DNA of 64,000 nt from Amphimedon queenslandica (Eukaryota; Porifera; Demospongiae; Haplosclerida; Niphatidae), in contig NW_003546488.1 in assembly GCF_000090795.2 (NCBI RefSeq), positions 29,303 through 93,302 of the forward strand. Reading direction: 5' to 3'. The stretch's first letter is position 1. Every line of letters begins with the position of its first letter. A program made the position numbers and the translations under genes. Below the pieces are notes generated by a model. The model did no database searches, was not told where the DNA came from, and saw only the letters and a program-made list of their open reading frames with translations. Positions 37,601 through 46,902 of this stretch are shown here, piece after piece.

Positions 37601-39663
37601 GGAAAGGTATACACAGGAGAAAGAAAGGAGAGAGATAATTGAATTTAGAATGACATAAATACACTTTTACTATATCAATAAAGTCATACATGTAAAATAA
37701 TAACATAATGCAGTCATTTTATATTCGGCACTACATGTGCATGTATAATACATGAACATGTACATGTACATGTGAGTTGCATGCAATTAAAAATGAGAGA
37801 ATAAATACTATAGCGTTTGCTTAAATTTTTTTTAAATGGGTTGAAAATTACTTCAAATTTTTTATTACATTTTATGATACATATTTACGTCTTTATGCTT
37901 TGTAAAAGTTTGAGCCAATTCTGACTTCAAATTTTTGAGTTATAACCATTTTCCATTTTCTGAAAAATACTTTGCAATATATCCCATGGAAAATGACTCC
38001 AAAATCACCCCCAAAATTTTCACACATAATTAATGAAAGGGGTAAATATTTTCCTATCCCATTCCCTCACTCTCCTTACATGGACAGTTTCTCCCTGCTT
38101 GACACTCTGTCATGTGATTAAGAACATTCTTCATTGTCCTACAGTGTGGCAGAGTACAGGGTCTGAACTCACCCTGTGCCTGCTGCTCTTTCTCCCTCTG
38201 TTGACAGCGATGAGCATGAAGGAGGAGTACTAGCTGCTGTTGGATGAGTTTCCTCTTCTCTGGGTCATTGCTTGCATAGGAAGGCTGTCCACCACCCATG
38301 ACAGGTGGAAGTTGAGGCTAAAAAAGAAATTATTTTTAATCAATTCAAGTCTCCTATACAGAGTACACTCAAAACAACTTCATGACATGCATTTTTAATT
38401 CTCAATCTCTCTCTCTCTCTTTCTATTATCATTAATTGTTATTATTATCAATATTATGTACCATTTGCTGTTGCTGCTGTACGCCGCCAGTAAAATAAGG
38501 ATCTTGATAAGGAGAGTCTGTTACACTGGGATTAGCCGAGGGTAGAGAGGAGGCAGTTTGGGAACCAGGGGCCCACAAAAGGTCTGGTCCTCCAACTAGG
38601 GAGGAGGAGGAGGAGGGAGGCAATAAATGAGAAGGAAATGAACTTATAGAGGGAAGGGTTGGAGTGGGGTCCCCTGAAGTACTAACAACTGGGGTACTAA
38701 CGATTGCACTCTGAGATAAAAGGTTGCTCATGACGCAATCTAAATCATCATCCGGCAGTATTTCTACACGTTCTGTGTTTGAATGAACACTGCTAGATCT
38801 AGCAATGTCATGATAGTGTCGAAAGGATTGGGTTTCTCTCGGGGTTTCCAGACTAGGACTGGACGTACCAAGTGAAGTACTTACACTAGGTACAAGTAGT
38901 GGCAGACGAGGTGTCGGAGGAGCTACATCTTGTAGGTCATCAAATACCGGTATGTATATTTCATGTAACAGAACACTCAGATCCGCGCTCAGATCATCCT
39001 CATCTAGGTATTATAAAGAGAATAGGATATTTTGTACGTAGTGGCTATTTTTACGGTCCCGTAATCTCATTGTATACAGCTATTTTTACGGCAGGGAATA
39101 TAGAAATGAAGTGACGTATAAACATGACAATCAGCATCAACAAGGCAGCAGGATCGTGGTGGCACAGTGGGGAAGGCACTGGGTTGGATACGGACGAGCA
39201 CTGGTTCGAATTCAGCTCAGACCATTTCTTTTTTTTTTATTCTTTATAATTTTGACTTTAACAAATTGATTTTTTTTATCTTTCTACTTCGCTATGTTCC
39301 CTAATTATGTTAGGAGTCCCCTACTTAGCTATTGTTTTTAGGGTTTAGGGGTTAGGGTGGCGGTTTTTTTTTTAGAGCGTCCCCAGTCATTTTATGAGCC
39401 CCCTAGTTATGTTAGGAGTCCCCAAGGTTGGTTTAGGGTTTGGTTTTTTATTTTAGAGTGTTTCCCAGGTTTTAAAATGAGTAAATCCATAGATAAATCA
39501 TCCTGCCGTAAAAATAGCCACCCACGGTCGGATTACAGGCCCGTAAAAATAGCCACTGCCTATTTTGTACAGGCTTGTTGTACCAGTTTGTACAGGATAG
39601 AAAACTGAGTAAACATGGTCTGAGTTCGCGTACAGTACATTTAAAGAACTTACCTTCAGCCAT
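28483..39663 (-). CDS. CREBBP/EP300: CBP/p300 histone acetyltransferase
   Basis: Transcriptional co-activator that acetylates histones. Twenty-four exons close in frame (1,655 residues): 39654..39663, 38462..39003, 38080..38317, 37371..37562, 37100..37220, 36911..36985, 36704..36824, 36080..36164, 35906..35980, 34542..34846, 34056..34175, 33705..33791, 33476..33628, 33310..33395, 32969..33103, 32740..32885, 32532..32666, 32268..32418, 32063..32176, 31627..31975, 31108..31275, 30472..30765, 28988..30134 and 28483..28601. Domains: TAZ1 (~200-290, [19 protein letters not shown]), KIX (~370-460), bromodomain (~590-715), PHD, HAT (~870-1200, keeping [14 protein letters not shown] and the EWY catalytic region), a Lys-rich loop ([14 protein letters not shown]), ZZ, TAZ2 and an NCBD-like helix region (~1410-1455). 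The tail is shorter than in vertebrates and lacks long poly-Q. The last exon is uncertain; read-through to a stop at 28893 is the alternative. Confidence 0.93.
28602..28987. other. Interval between CBP exon 23 and the 28.6-kb exon
   Basis: A+T-rich. If CBP does not splice to 28601, exon 23 reads through and stops at 28893, and the rest would have to hold the promoter and first exon of the GTPase-CARD gene. I found no ATG with a phase-1 donor here. Confidence 0.4.
30226..30413. mobile_element. Fold-back MITE in CBP intron
   Basis: Left GGAGGGCTGTAAATTTTGCG and right GCAAAATTTACAGCCCTC are inverted; the right edge runs on to GAGCTATACGGTAG, the ACCGTATAG-type terminus. Non-coding. Confidence 0.7.
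30860..31056. mobile_element. Fold-back MITE in CBP intron
   Basis: Degenerate inverted ends: left ATACCTTATGATTAGTTTTTC and right GAAAATTTCTTGCTATATGATAT when reverse-complemented. The interior is built from TTTTCGTG/CACAAAAT words. Same superfamily as the element at 22197. Confidence 0.6.
34217..34427. mobile_element. Fold-back MITE in CBP intron
   Basis: Ends ACCATATAGCGCTTTA and TAAAGCGCTATACAGT are inverted. The interior repeats TTTTGGC/GCCAAAA words. No ORF. Confidence 0.75.
34914..35842. mobile_element. 0.9-kb fold-back element of TTAGTTCTAG words
   Basis: Starts CTAGTGTTGTTCTAGTATGG and ends with the inverted AGAACTAGAACAACACTAA. Both arms are dominated by tens of copies of TTTTAGTTCTAGTTCTAG spaced by short A-rich linkers (ATAAATAATT, GACTAAAAATA). 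A unique core lies at about 35280-35500. It sits in the CBP intron between exons 9 and 10. It is flanked on both sides by ACATGTACATGTA sequence. No ORF of note. Confidence 0.8.
36437..36667. mobile_element. Fold-back MITE (ACCTTAGAGTGAC ends), copy 1
   Basis: Ends ACCTTAGAGTGACTTTTAAT and, inverted, TTTAAAAGTAACCTTAAGGT. Includes TGGCATCATGATGTCATTA. A near-identical copy is at 59022-59240. Intronic in CBP. Confidence 0.85.
37800..38030. repeat. Dispersed repeat fragment in CBP intron
   Basis: Contains TTTATGCTTTGTAAAAGTTTG, GAGCCAATTCTGACTTCAAA and GAAAAATACTTTG. Member of the dispersed family of the 6.4-kb array. Confidence 0.6.
39023..39570. mobile_element. Nested TIR element with tRNA-like promoter, CBP intron 1
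   Basis: Outer inverted ends GTGGCTATTTTTACGG (39041-39056) and CCGTAAAAATAGCCAC (39541-39556). An inner inverted pair is at 39079-39095 and 39501-39519. Inside, 39160-39170 TGGCACAGTGG is a perfect Pol III A box and 39203-39213 GGTTCGAATTC a B box, 32 nt apart as in tRNA genes, followed by a T run. The acceptor stem does not pair, so it is a tRNA-derived SINE rather than a tRNA gene. Confidence 0.75.
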
Positions 39664-39876
39664 TCTATCTACAAACTATCCGATCTCCAACCCAAACCAT
39701 AGATTATCGATTCCATGCCCTTCTCCAGTCTCCTCCTATTAATGTTAGTTAATTGCTTAAATGGGGATGGAGCTACTGCACCCACAAATTGCTAATCTAA
39801 TTTCAATTATTTTTAATCATCATTTTAACATTGAATTTGTTATCTCTCGTTCCCTCTATAATTAAGAATTACAGTA

Positions 39877-39936
<60 letters not shown>

Positions 39937-40019
39937 TTCAAGTGAATTATCTTTTTTAATAATTCTTCCCTATCAATTAAAAACACAATGACACAGAGAA
40001 ACTATGACTATACAGTCGA
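39664..40019. other. Intergenic region with AAT microsatellite
   Basis: Upstream of CBP and downstream of the Rab gene. A perfect (AAT)n run lies at about 39878-39935. No other feature seen. Confidence 0.7.
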
Positions 40020-42176
40020 TCAGCAGCAACCACCACCTCCTCCCCCTCCACTCTTCTCCTGACTGGGCCTCTGTACTTGAACAGTGGACGACTTCAAGGA
40101 CTGAGCCCCGCCCCCGGTATTCTGCTTGATGCCTTTATGCATGTGAGTGTCTCTTAGGGTCTTTGCCAACTGTTCAAAAAGATTGTCAATATTGTCGGCA
40201 CTCTTGGCCGAGGTTTCTAGGAAAGGCATATCGTTCTCTTGAGCAAACTGGCTCCCGAGATGAGTCTGTATTTCTCTGTCCGTCCGATCGCTCTTGTTAC
40301 CGATGAGGATCTTGTGTACCGTTGTTCCAGCGTACCTGTCCACCTCGGAGAGCCACTCGGGAAGGTTACGAAAGGTTGTGGCAGAGCCGATGTCGTAGAC
40401 AAGAACAATGGCATCAGCACTTCTGTAATAACTCTGAGTGATTGTCCTGAACCTTTCTTGGCCAGCAGTATCCCATATTTGTAACTAAGGGGAAAGAAAG
40501 GAGAAGAAGAGGTCAATAACTAATTTAAAGGTTAATATGGAGGCAGAGAGATAATGTGGAGATGTAAGTGTAAAGGAAGTCATAGTATCAACAATCACTA
40601 TTATCTTGTATTAAGGTCAGTGAGTGCCAAGTGTTCAATAGTGCATTATGTGACACTATGAATATGATGTAAGTTGTATGCATGTCACACAGTGACACAT
40701 ACATGTAATCCACATCATCATCATCCACATCATCAATCACATGACAGCCATTATGATAACTACACACTGGAAATCCCCAACTACTCTACCCTCCTAAATC
40801 CTGATACAATGTACATGTACATACAATAAGAGCTATAAGAAGAGCTTTTAATGCATGTTGATTTACTGAGTATAAAGCCTACATTATGATCCTACTATGA
40901 TCAATCATTGCTTGGTCTAGAAATAGATTTGGGAGACGAACCTAACTAAAAATTAAAGACATAAGGACATTTAGGCTTAATATAAGAGACCACAGCTGAA
41001 TAATAGGAGATTTTCAGGATACTTAGAGTCTAGATCAAAATTCTCCTAAATTTCCTCTAGATCTATCTAACACTTTATATTATAATAATAAATGCTTTAT
41101 TTCGAATATTGATTTACTATTCCCAAAAGGAGTTGATTCTCAGAAGAGAGAGAAATAAAATAACAATACTTACAAGCAAATTGACGGTTGAAAAACACAC
41201 ACACAAAGCTAACAGTAAACTTTATAAAGCACTGGAGATATAAATTGATCTGCACATTAGATACAGGACATTTGAATGCATGCTACACTAACAAAGAGGG
41301 AAAACAATAATAAAAATGATAGTCTAACTATAATTCTAATCACATGAAGGCTAAAAGCCAATAAATGATAAAAAATCAGGAGTAGTAGTGACAGGTGTAA
41401 ACAAATAAATTTGAGGTGTAGAGAGTAAAATAAAAGCAAACATTAGTATGTTAAAAAATTAATTCAATACATCCAATACAATTTACCTAAAAATAGCATC
41501 ATAATGATAGCTGGAAACTTTACAATGGAGAGACTAAGCTTTTGTGAGAGTAACAAAAATGTCACTTTTTTACAAACTTTGCAATTATAAATACGCACAT
41601 GACTGGAATACTTGACCAGAATAAACTGTACGTGTATATTCATGAATGTGGGGCATGTTTTTGCCTTCAGTATCCAATACAACAAAAGACCAATAAACCA
41701 ACAATGACAAAAGACTCAAGCATAACAAGTTCCAACATGTACATAGTATACACAGTCTCCTTGTACATTACATAATGTAGAATAACTGGATGTCATTAAA
41801 ATTAAATTAGCAAACATTAAGAGCTACACAGCCTCCACAGCACATGTACATAACTTAAAACTATTCATTTTAGCTTTTCCATTACCTTTATTGCACTGCC
41901 ATTCACGCTTAGTGTCTTGATGCAGAAATCGACTCCAATGGTTGGTATGCCAGCAGATGTAAAGACACCATCAGTGTAACGTCTAACAATACTAGTCTTA
42001 CCAACACCAGCATCACCTGATGAGGAAACAAAAGAGTATAATAATAATAAAGATTACTCCATTGCAAAAGATGATAAAGTAAACACGCATCCCTTGCAAA
42101 GTTATAGGAGCTCTCAGACCGTTTCTTCCTCACCTATTAGAACTATTTTAAACAAGAAATCGTACTCTCCTTCCAT
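40020..42176 (-). CDS. Rab GTPase of the Rab19/30/43 type
   Basis: Vesicle-trafficking GTPase. Three exons close in frame: 42134..42176, 41886..42016 and 40020..40484, giving 212 residues. It starts [20 protein letters not shown], a Rab19/30/43-type beginning, with P-loop [39 protein letters not shown] and ETSAKS. The C-terminus is a poly-Gly run ending in CC for double prenylation. The [10 protein letters not shown] segment favours Rab43/30 over Rab1/8, but I cannot place it in one subfamily. Intron 2 is 1.4 kb and otherwise featureless. No upstream exon is required because the ATG lies directly in front of the conserved YDFLFK. Confidence 0.88.
40485..41885. other. Rab gene intron 2
   Basis: 1.4 kb of A+T-rich intron, with TACATGTA-type palindromes and no coding or repeat structure I can support. 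Confidence 0.6.
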
Positions 42177-42439
42177 TATTCTCAAGGATTTCCCTAGCCT
42201 CAGCCTAACTGTGCCCTGTCGTGTTGGGGACCTCCTCTAGTTTGATTAATCACGTGATCCATCATGTGATTGTGATTTTATTAATAAATTGGTTATAAAT
42301 TTTACGTTATTGATATAAATTTTTCGGCGCCTTTAAAATAAAAAAAATGGTATTAAAAAATGTAACACAGCACAAAACACTATATTAAGTCAATTGCACA
42401 CATCTAAACACTAAATTAGCTTGAATACTTAAAATTTGT

Positions 42440-45400
42440 TCAATATAATTCAACGACAGATTCTCGACAGGCAACATCCAGATCCGTAGAAGTTGGAATG
42501 ATTTCACTCATTTGAATAAAGACCGTTTTATGCTCATCAGTTTCACTTTCAGCGATAACCTCATCATTTCTCTTCTTACTCCAGAGCTTCCTGTACCACT
42601 TCTTTGTCGAGAGCTGTAGATGAGCATGATAAAATACCATCATAATAAGACTGAGATTAAAAATTGAAATGCAAATTATAAACCAAATGCCTTTCTCATC
42701 ATCTTCAGAGACAATCTCTAATCCCACCACAATGCACAAGTTAAATAGAAACCAAATTTCGACTATATTGTGGACTCTTCTTCTATAGAAACCACCAAAG
42801 CAGACATGAAGTGAAAGAAGACTAGCTACAACTACTAATAGTATGCATAGAAGAAGGGACTCAGACTCAATATAGCTATCTACTAAAGTAACAGACAAAA
42901 GCAAAGGTATTCTAGCCACTAGCAGCAGACCTGGCCAGAATCGATACTTATCTTTCATTGGACCACTGTATGCATCAATGATGGGCTTGAAACATAGATA
43001 CTTGAAATGACACCAAAATTTTTTGAATATCTTGAAATTCGATAAATACTTTTCATACAGCTGACCAAGCAGAAGGAACAGTGTGTATGGAATGACGAAA
43101 GTGATGAGCACAAGTATTGCAAATGCAAGTAGGCCAGCATGCTTACCTTTACCATACTCTACAGTAGGATCCTCATACCATAAACTAAGAGTCTCCTTAG
43201 AATCTGGACAGTAAAGAGTTACCTCACGCTTGTGCAGCACAATGACAATGGTATGTGTTAGCTTGGTGTATGAGAGAAGAAGGAGAGTAGAAAGAACAGG
43301 GATTGCATGAGATCCTACAAGCCTTGATATTTTACCAAATTTCCAGGACAGTGCTATAATGACAATGATGATAATCCACACATAAAAAGGGAAAACAAAT
43401 TGCAGCCATTCATTAAAATACCTGTCCATTCCTTCATAAAAGCACACCTCAAACCCAAAGTCTAGATTACTCCAAGATGCTATGACTAGACTCACGTATT
43501 CAGAATTCTTAAAATATTCTTTGCTCGAAAAGATGGGCTTGTACAACTTGATGACGTTAGCATAGAACAATAGGCCATTTAGCATTCCATTTGACACTGT
43601 TAAATTAAGAGCAATCAGTAGAACTACAAGTAAGATTCCCATTAATGCAAATATGAGTATATATAAAGCTGTTAAGTGAGGATTTTTACATTCATCACAC
43701 CTGTTTGATCCAAGTAACAAACTCTTTTTGCAGGCCCCACACATCAATTCACCTCTGTTGTCCTCGCATTGAGCATCAGGTCTATCCATGGTAAAGCTAA
43801 CAGGGCCAGTACTAGCACAGTGTAGAAGACAAGCTTCACTGATAAAGCAAGTATCATTATATTCTCCAATCCACTTTTTACCATCGTGTTCAATGGTTTG
43901 TGTATTTATGTTGCATCTTGCTCCTTTCCTTGAAATATTCTCCCTGCAGATGCACTTACCAGAATTATTAATAAAACCAATAGGACAGTGATTAACACTA
44001 TAATTGAACTCGAGAAATTTTTGAGTCCTACTATCATCAAATAATTGAGAAATGCCACCGTGAGATAAAGGAAATTGGTCAAAATACTGATGGATAGTCA
44101 GCGTTACATTATGCAATGTATACTCTGTTTGGTTTGGAGTAAACTCTACTAATGAACAATTAGCATTGACTGGTACTTCTTTGAGCTTTTGCTCATTATC
44201 AATATTAATGTCGATAACACCATCTGTAATGCTGTCTTCATTATTATAACCCACTCCCTGCATTGCTATATAGAACTTCAATTTTTCTCCTGGAAATATT
44301 TCCTTTTTTGGTATGGACTCATTGTATTGCTCAATGGTAGTATTCTCAGGATCGCAAAACTTAAAACCAATTGCATCTGATGATAATTTTATTACTTTTG
44401 GTCGAAAAACAGGAGGACAATAATCAACTGCATTAACAATGTTACCATACGAATCATCACCTGCAACTGCAGCTGTATTGTTGAGCATGTGTACATGCAC
44501 AGACATGTCAGATTTGAAAAGGCATGTTATGCGGTTCCTAAAATATACTCCTCCTCCTTTGTGCATAGCATGATTATTACTAATGTTGACTGAAGTATTT
44601 GGAAACAAAATTATGACTGAGTCATCATGTATTGCCATTCCTCCTCCATCTTTGCCAATATTATTTGTAATAAATGCACTTCCATTAATTTTTACGGTCG
44701 ATCCTAAAATTGACAATCCTGTTGCTGTAGAATTAGAAATAACATTATTCAGTACTACATCAGTATAAATCAAACCGTTTTGCTTGTTACCAATTATTTC
44801 TGTATCATTAATGCTAATGGTATAATGTTTCATGACTGCTGAAGAGTAATTTTCTAAGAAAAGACCGTATCGTTTGTTATTCCTGATCCGACATGATTTA
44901 ACAAGAATTGAATGATGAATTTTAGCATACTCACCATTATATCCTGGTAGTTTCAGGATTGAAAGACCCCTCATATTGTCATCAAATTGGCTCTTCTCAA
45001 TGATTAACTTGCTAGAATTTTGTATGTGATTTGAGAAATAATCATCAGTTTTTTCAAAATGGTATAATACACGCAAACCATTATACATATTACGTCTTGA
45101 TACATTGGTGATATTGATGTGATAGAATGAATTAGTACAAATGACAGCATCAAAATGTCCCTGATTTGATTCGACATTTTCTGTTATCACATTTACATTG
45201 TATGATCTACCATGACATATATCAAGATACAGTGAGTTGTCTATTGTAACATTTTTTAAGCTCAGGTGATACTGATGCCCATTGCTCTGACATGATAGTG
45301 GTTGAGTATAAATAATTCTAATATCATAGAGCTTAGTATTCATGATATCAAGAGTACATAATGTACTCTTGACAATATTGACATCAAATCCATTCCTTAT

Positions 45401-45814
45401 GTAAGTATAGCTATATCTATCAAAGTTGCAATTAGCTATAGTTGTGTGGTTTGAATTACGAATATTTATGCTACATCGAGTGATTAAAATATTGGCAAGT
45501 TTAATATGGCTACTACTTTCAATGAGAATATTTCGATACCTGGGGATTGAAGTACAATCAAGCACAGAATGATCACCCATTCCTTCTAAGGTAATATATT
45601 GTACTTGCAATAAACTGACTTTGCCTGGTATAGTGTTAGTTCCAACGAAGTAGAAGATGCTGTTATTATATTGAGAAATATTCCCAGCATACACTGAAAA
45701 CGGATTACAAGGTGTATGAGTAACTGAACTGCAGTTATCAGACACATAATACTGATGAGAGGAGACACTGCAGAAGCTACTGAAGAATAAGAGTACAGCC
45801 ACCAGTGGGAACAT
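42440..45814 (-). CDS. Intronless beta-helix multi-pass membrane protein
   Basis: I know no characterised orthologue. A 1,124-residue single-exon protein. A signal peptide (MFPLVAVLLFFSSFCSVSS) is followed by an ectodomain of about 500 residues. Its repeated N/G/I-rich strands (SNHTTIANCNF, GSTVKINGSAFITNNIGKDG) look like a right-handed parallel beta-helix with many N-glycosylation sequons. A Cys-rich segment (~600-705, CPIGFINNSGKCIC, CGACKKSLLLGSNRCDEC) leads into about seven to eight membrane helices (~710-1065; first LTALYILIFALMGILLVVLL) and a charged cytoplasmic tail. It may be an adhesion or sensory receptor; this is inference. Lack of introns in an intron-rich neighbourhood suggests retroposition or an intronless family expansion. 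Confidence 0.85.
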   Translation of the reverse strand: MFPLVAVLLFFSSFCSVSSHQYYVSDNCSSVTHTPCNPFSVYAGNISQYNNSIFYFVGTNTIPGKVSLLQVQYITLEGMGDHSVLDCTSIPRYRNILIESSSHIKLANILITRCSINIRNSNHTTIANCNFDRYSYTYIRNGFDVNIVKSTLCTLDIMNTKLYDIRIIYTQPLSCQSNGHQYHLSLKNVTIDNSLYLDICHGRSYNVNVITENVESNQGHFDAVICTNSFYHINITNVSRRNMYNGLRVLYHFEKTDDYFSNHIQNSSKLIIEKSQFDDNMRGLSILKLPGYNGEYAKIHHSILVKSCRIRNNKRYGLFLENYSSAVMKHYTISINDTEIIGNKQNGLIYTDVVLNNVISNSTATGLSILGSTVKINGSAFITNNIGKDGGGMAIHDDSVIILFPNTSVNISNNHAMHKGGGVYFRNRITCLFKSDMSVHVHMLNNTAAVAGDDSYGNIVNAVDYCPPVFRPKVIKLSSDAIGFKFCDPENTTIEQYNESIPKKEIFPGEKLKFYIAMQGVGYNNEDSITDGVIDINIDNEQKLKEVPVNANCSLVEFTPNQTEYTLHNVTLTIHQYFDQFPLSHGGISQLFDDSRTQKFLEFNYSVNHCPIGFINNSGKCICRENISRKGARCNINTQTIEHDGKKWIGEYNDTCFISEACLLHCASTGPVSFTMDRPDAQCEDNRGELMCGACKKSLLLGSNRCDECKNPHLTALYILIFALMGILLVVLLIALNLTVSNGMLNGLLFYANVIKLYKPIFSSKEYFKNSEYVSLVIASWSNLDFGFEVCFYEGMDRYFNEWLQFVFPFYVWIIIIVIIALSWKFGKISRLVGSHAIPVLSTLLLLSYTKLTHTIVIVLHKREVTLYCPDSKETLSLWYEDPTVEYGKGKHAGLLAFAILVLITFVIPYTLFLLLGQLYEKYLSNFKIFKKFWCHFKYLCFKPIIDAYSGPMKDKYRFWPGLLLVARIPLLLSVTLVDSYIESESLLLCILLVVVASLLSLHVCFGGFYRRRVHNIVEIWFLFNLCIVVGLEIVSEDDEKGIWFIICISIFNLSLIMMVFYHAHLQLSTKKWYRKLWSKKRNDEVIAESETDEHKTVFIQMSEIIPTSTDLDVACRESVVELY

Positions 45815-46902
45815 CTCTCCTTGACTGGTAGTTCAAGTTATTAGTCTCTCTTTGAATGATAGTTTAATCTCTCCTTGAATGACTATGATAGTTTACTTAA
45901 ACTATACAAGCATGCTTCTTTTTATAACATCTCTTATGTAAGATTATGTAGCAGTGTTACAGAATGTTGCATAAGGCATATCTAGTATTCTTGTGTGCAG
46001 ATAGTTAGATGACCTTTCATTGCATGATACAATGAACAAATGAAGGGTTTCACATCATTGCTTCACTTTATAGATGCATGGCAATAAAGTATTAATTATT
46101 TAATGAAAAAGGCATCAATAACTTCTTATTAAGCAGAGAACTCATGCTCTTTAAAGAAGGAAAATTTTTTTTACCTAAAGCAATATCTTTGAGTGCAGAC
46201 TGTATAAGCTCTTTCTCTGCTGCATTAATTATGAAGATCATTCCATGATTTAATGCAATAGTATTGCTATGGTATTAATAGCAAGCAGGCGTGGGAAGTA
46301 AATTACTTGTGTCTGATGTAACAGACAAGGAAAGGTCATTTAAATGTTTGTGTACATAACTTGATTTTAGGCTTTAAGCAATGATTTTTTAATGAACAGT
46401 TCATAAAAATCATTACTTAAAGCCTAAAATTGAGATATGTACACATAAAGTTAAATGACCTTTCCTTGTCTGTTACATCAGACATGAGTGATTACTCCCC
46501 ACACCTGCTCACCTGCTTGTTGTCATTCCTTTTCAAAATTTGCATGAGAGAAATGTGTCATTTTAACTTTATATAGTAATAACAGTTAGTTGATGGGAAA
46601 GTCATTTGGACTACAAAAAGGTCATGCCCTTTAATAGTAGTTTGACCAATTTAGCATAGTTTCACGAGTAGCTATTTTAATAGTATTTTACTCTTCCAAA
46701 TTAGGAAGAAGGAACATACTTTTGTAAAGCAATTATCTCGTAGGTTCGGTCGAAAAACAATTTTCACGTAAAAATAATTATGACGTAATAAATCTCCACG
46801 TGATTATCACGTGAGACTCTTCACTCTTGTCTCTCCATATTTTCCTGCCTCTTTCTCTATCTCTCCTTTTCTCTCTCTTTCTCTCCCCTCTCTCTCCTCA
46901 TC
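45815..46902. other. Intergenic region between the receptor and PCF11
   Basis: Holds the promoters of two divergent genes and the hairpin element at 46282-46519. No other coding feature supported. A CT-rich leader precedes the PCF11 ATG. Confidence 0.6.
46282..46519. mobile_element. Long near-perfect hairpin element
   Basis: About 238 bp forming one stem. Left CAAGCAGGCGTGGGAAGTAA through TAGGCTTTAAGCAATGAT mirrors ATCATTACTTAAAGCCTA through ACCTGCTTG, with a loop of about 20 bases around 46390-46410. Arms include TGTCTGATGTAACAGACAAG and its complement. Non-coding fold-back MITE. Confidence 0.85.

Noticed and set aside
39153-39225. tRNA gene
   Set aside because: A and B boxes are good but the acceptor stem does not p air; a tRNA-derived SINE fits better.
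39333-39362. Interstitial telomere repeat (TTTAGGG/TTAGGG)
   Set aside because: Only about three imperfect units inside a transposon-like element.
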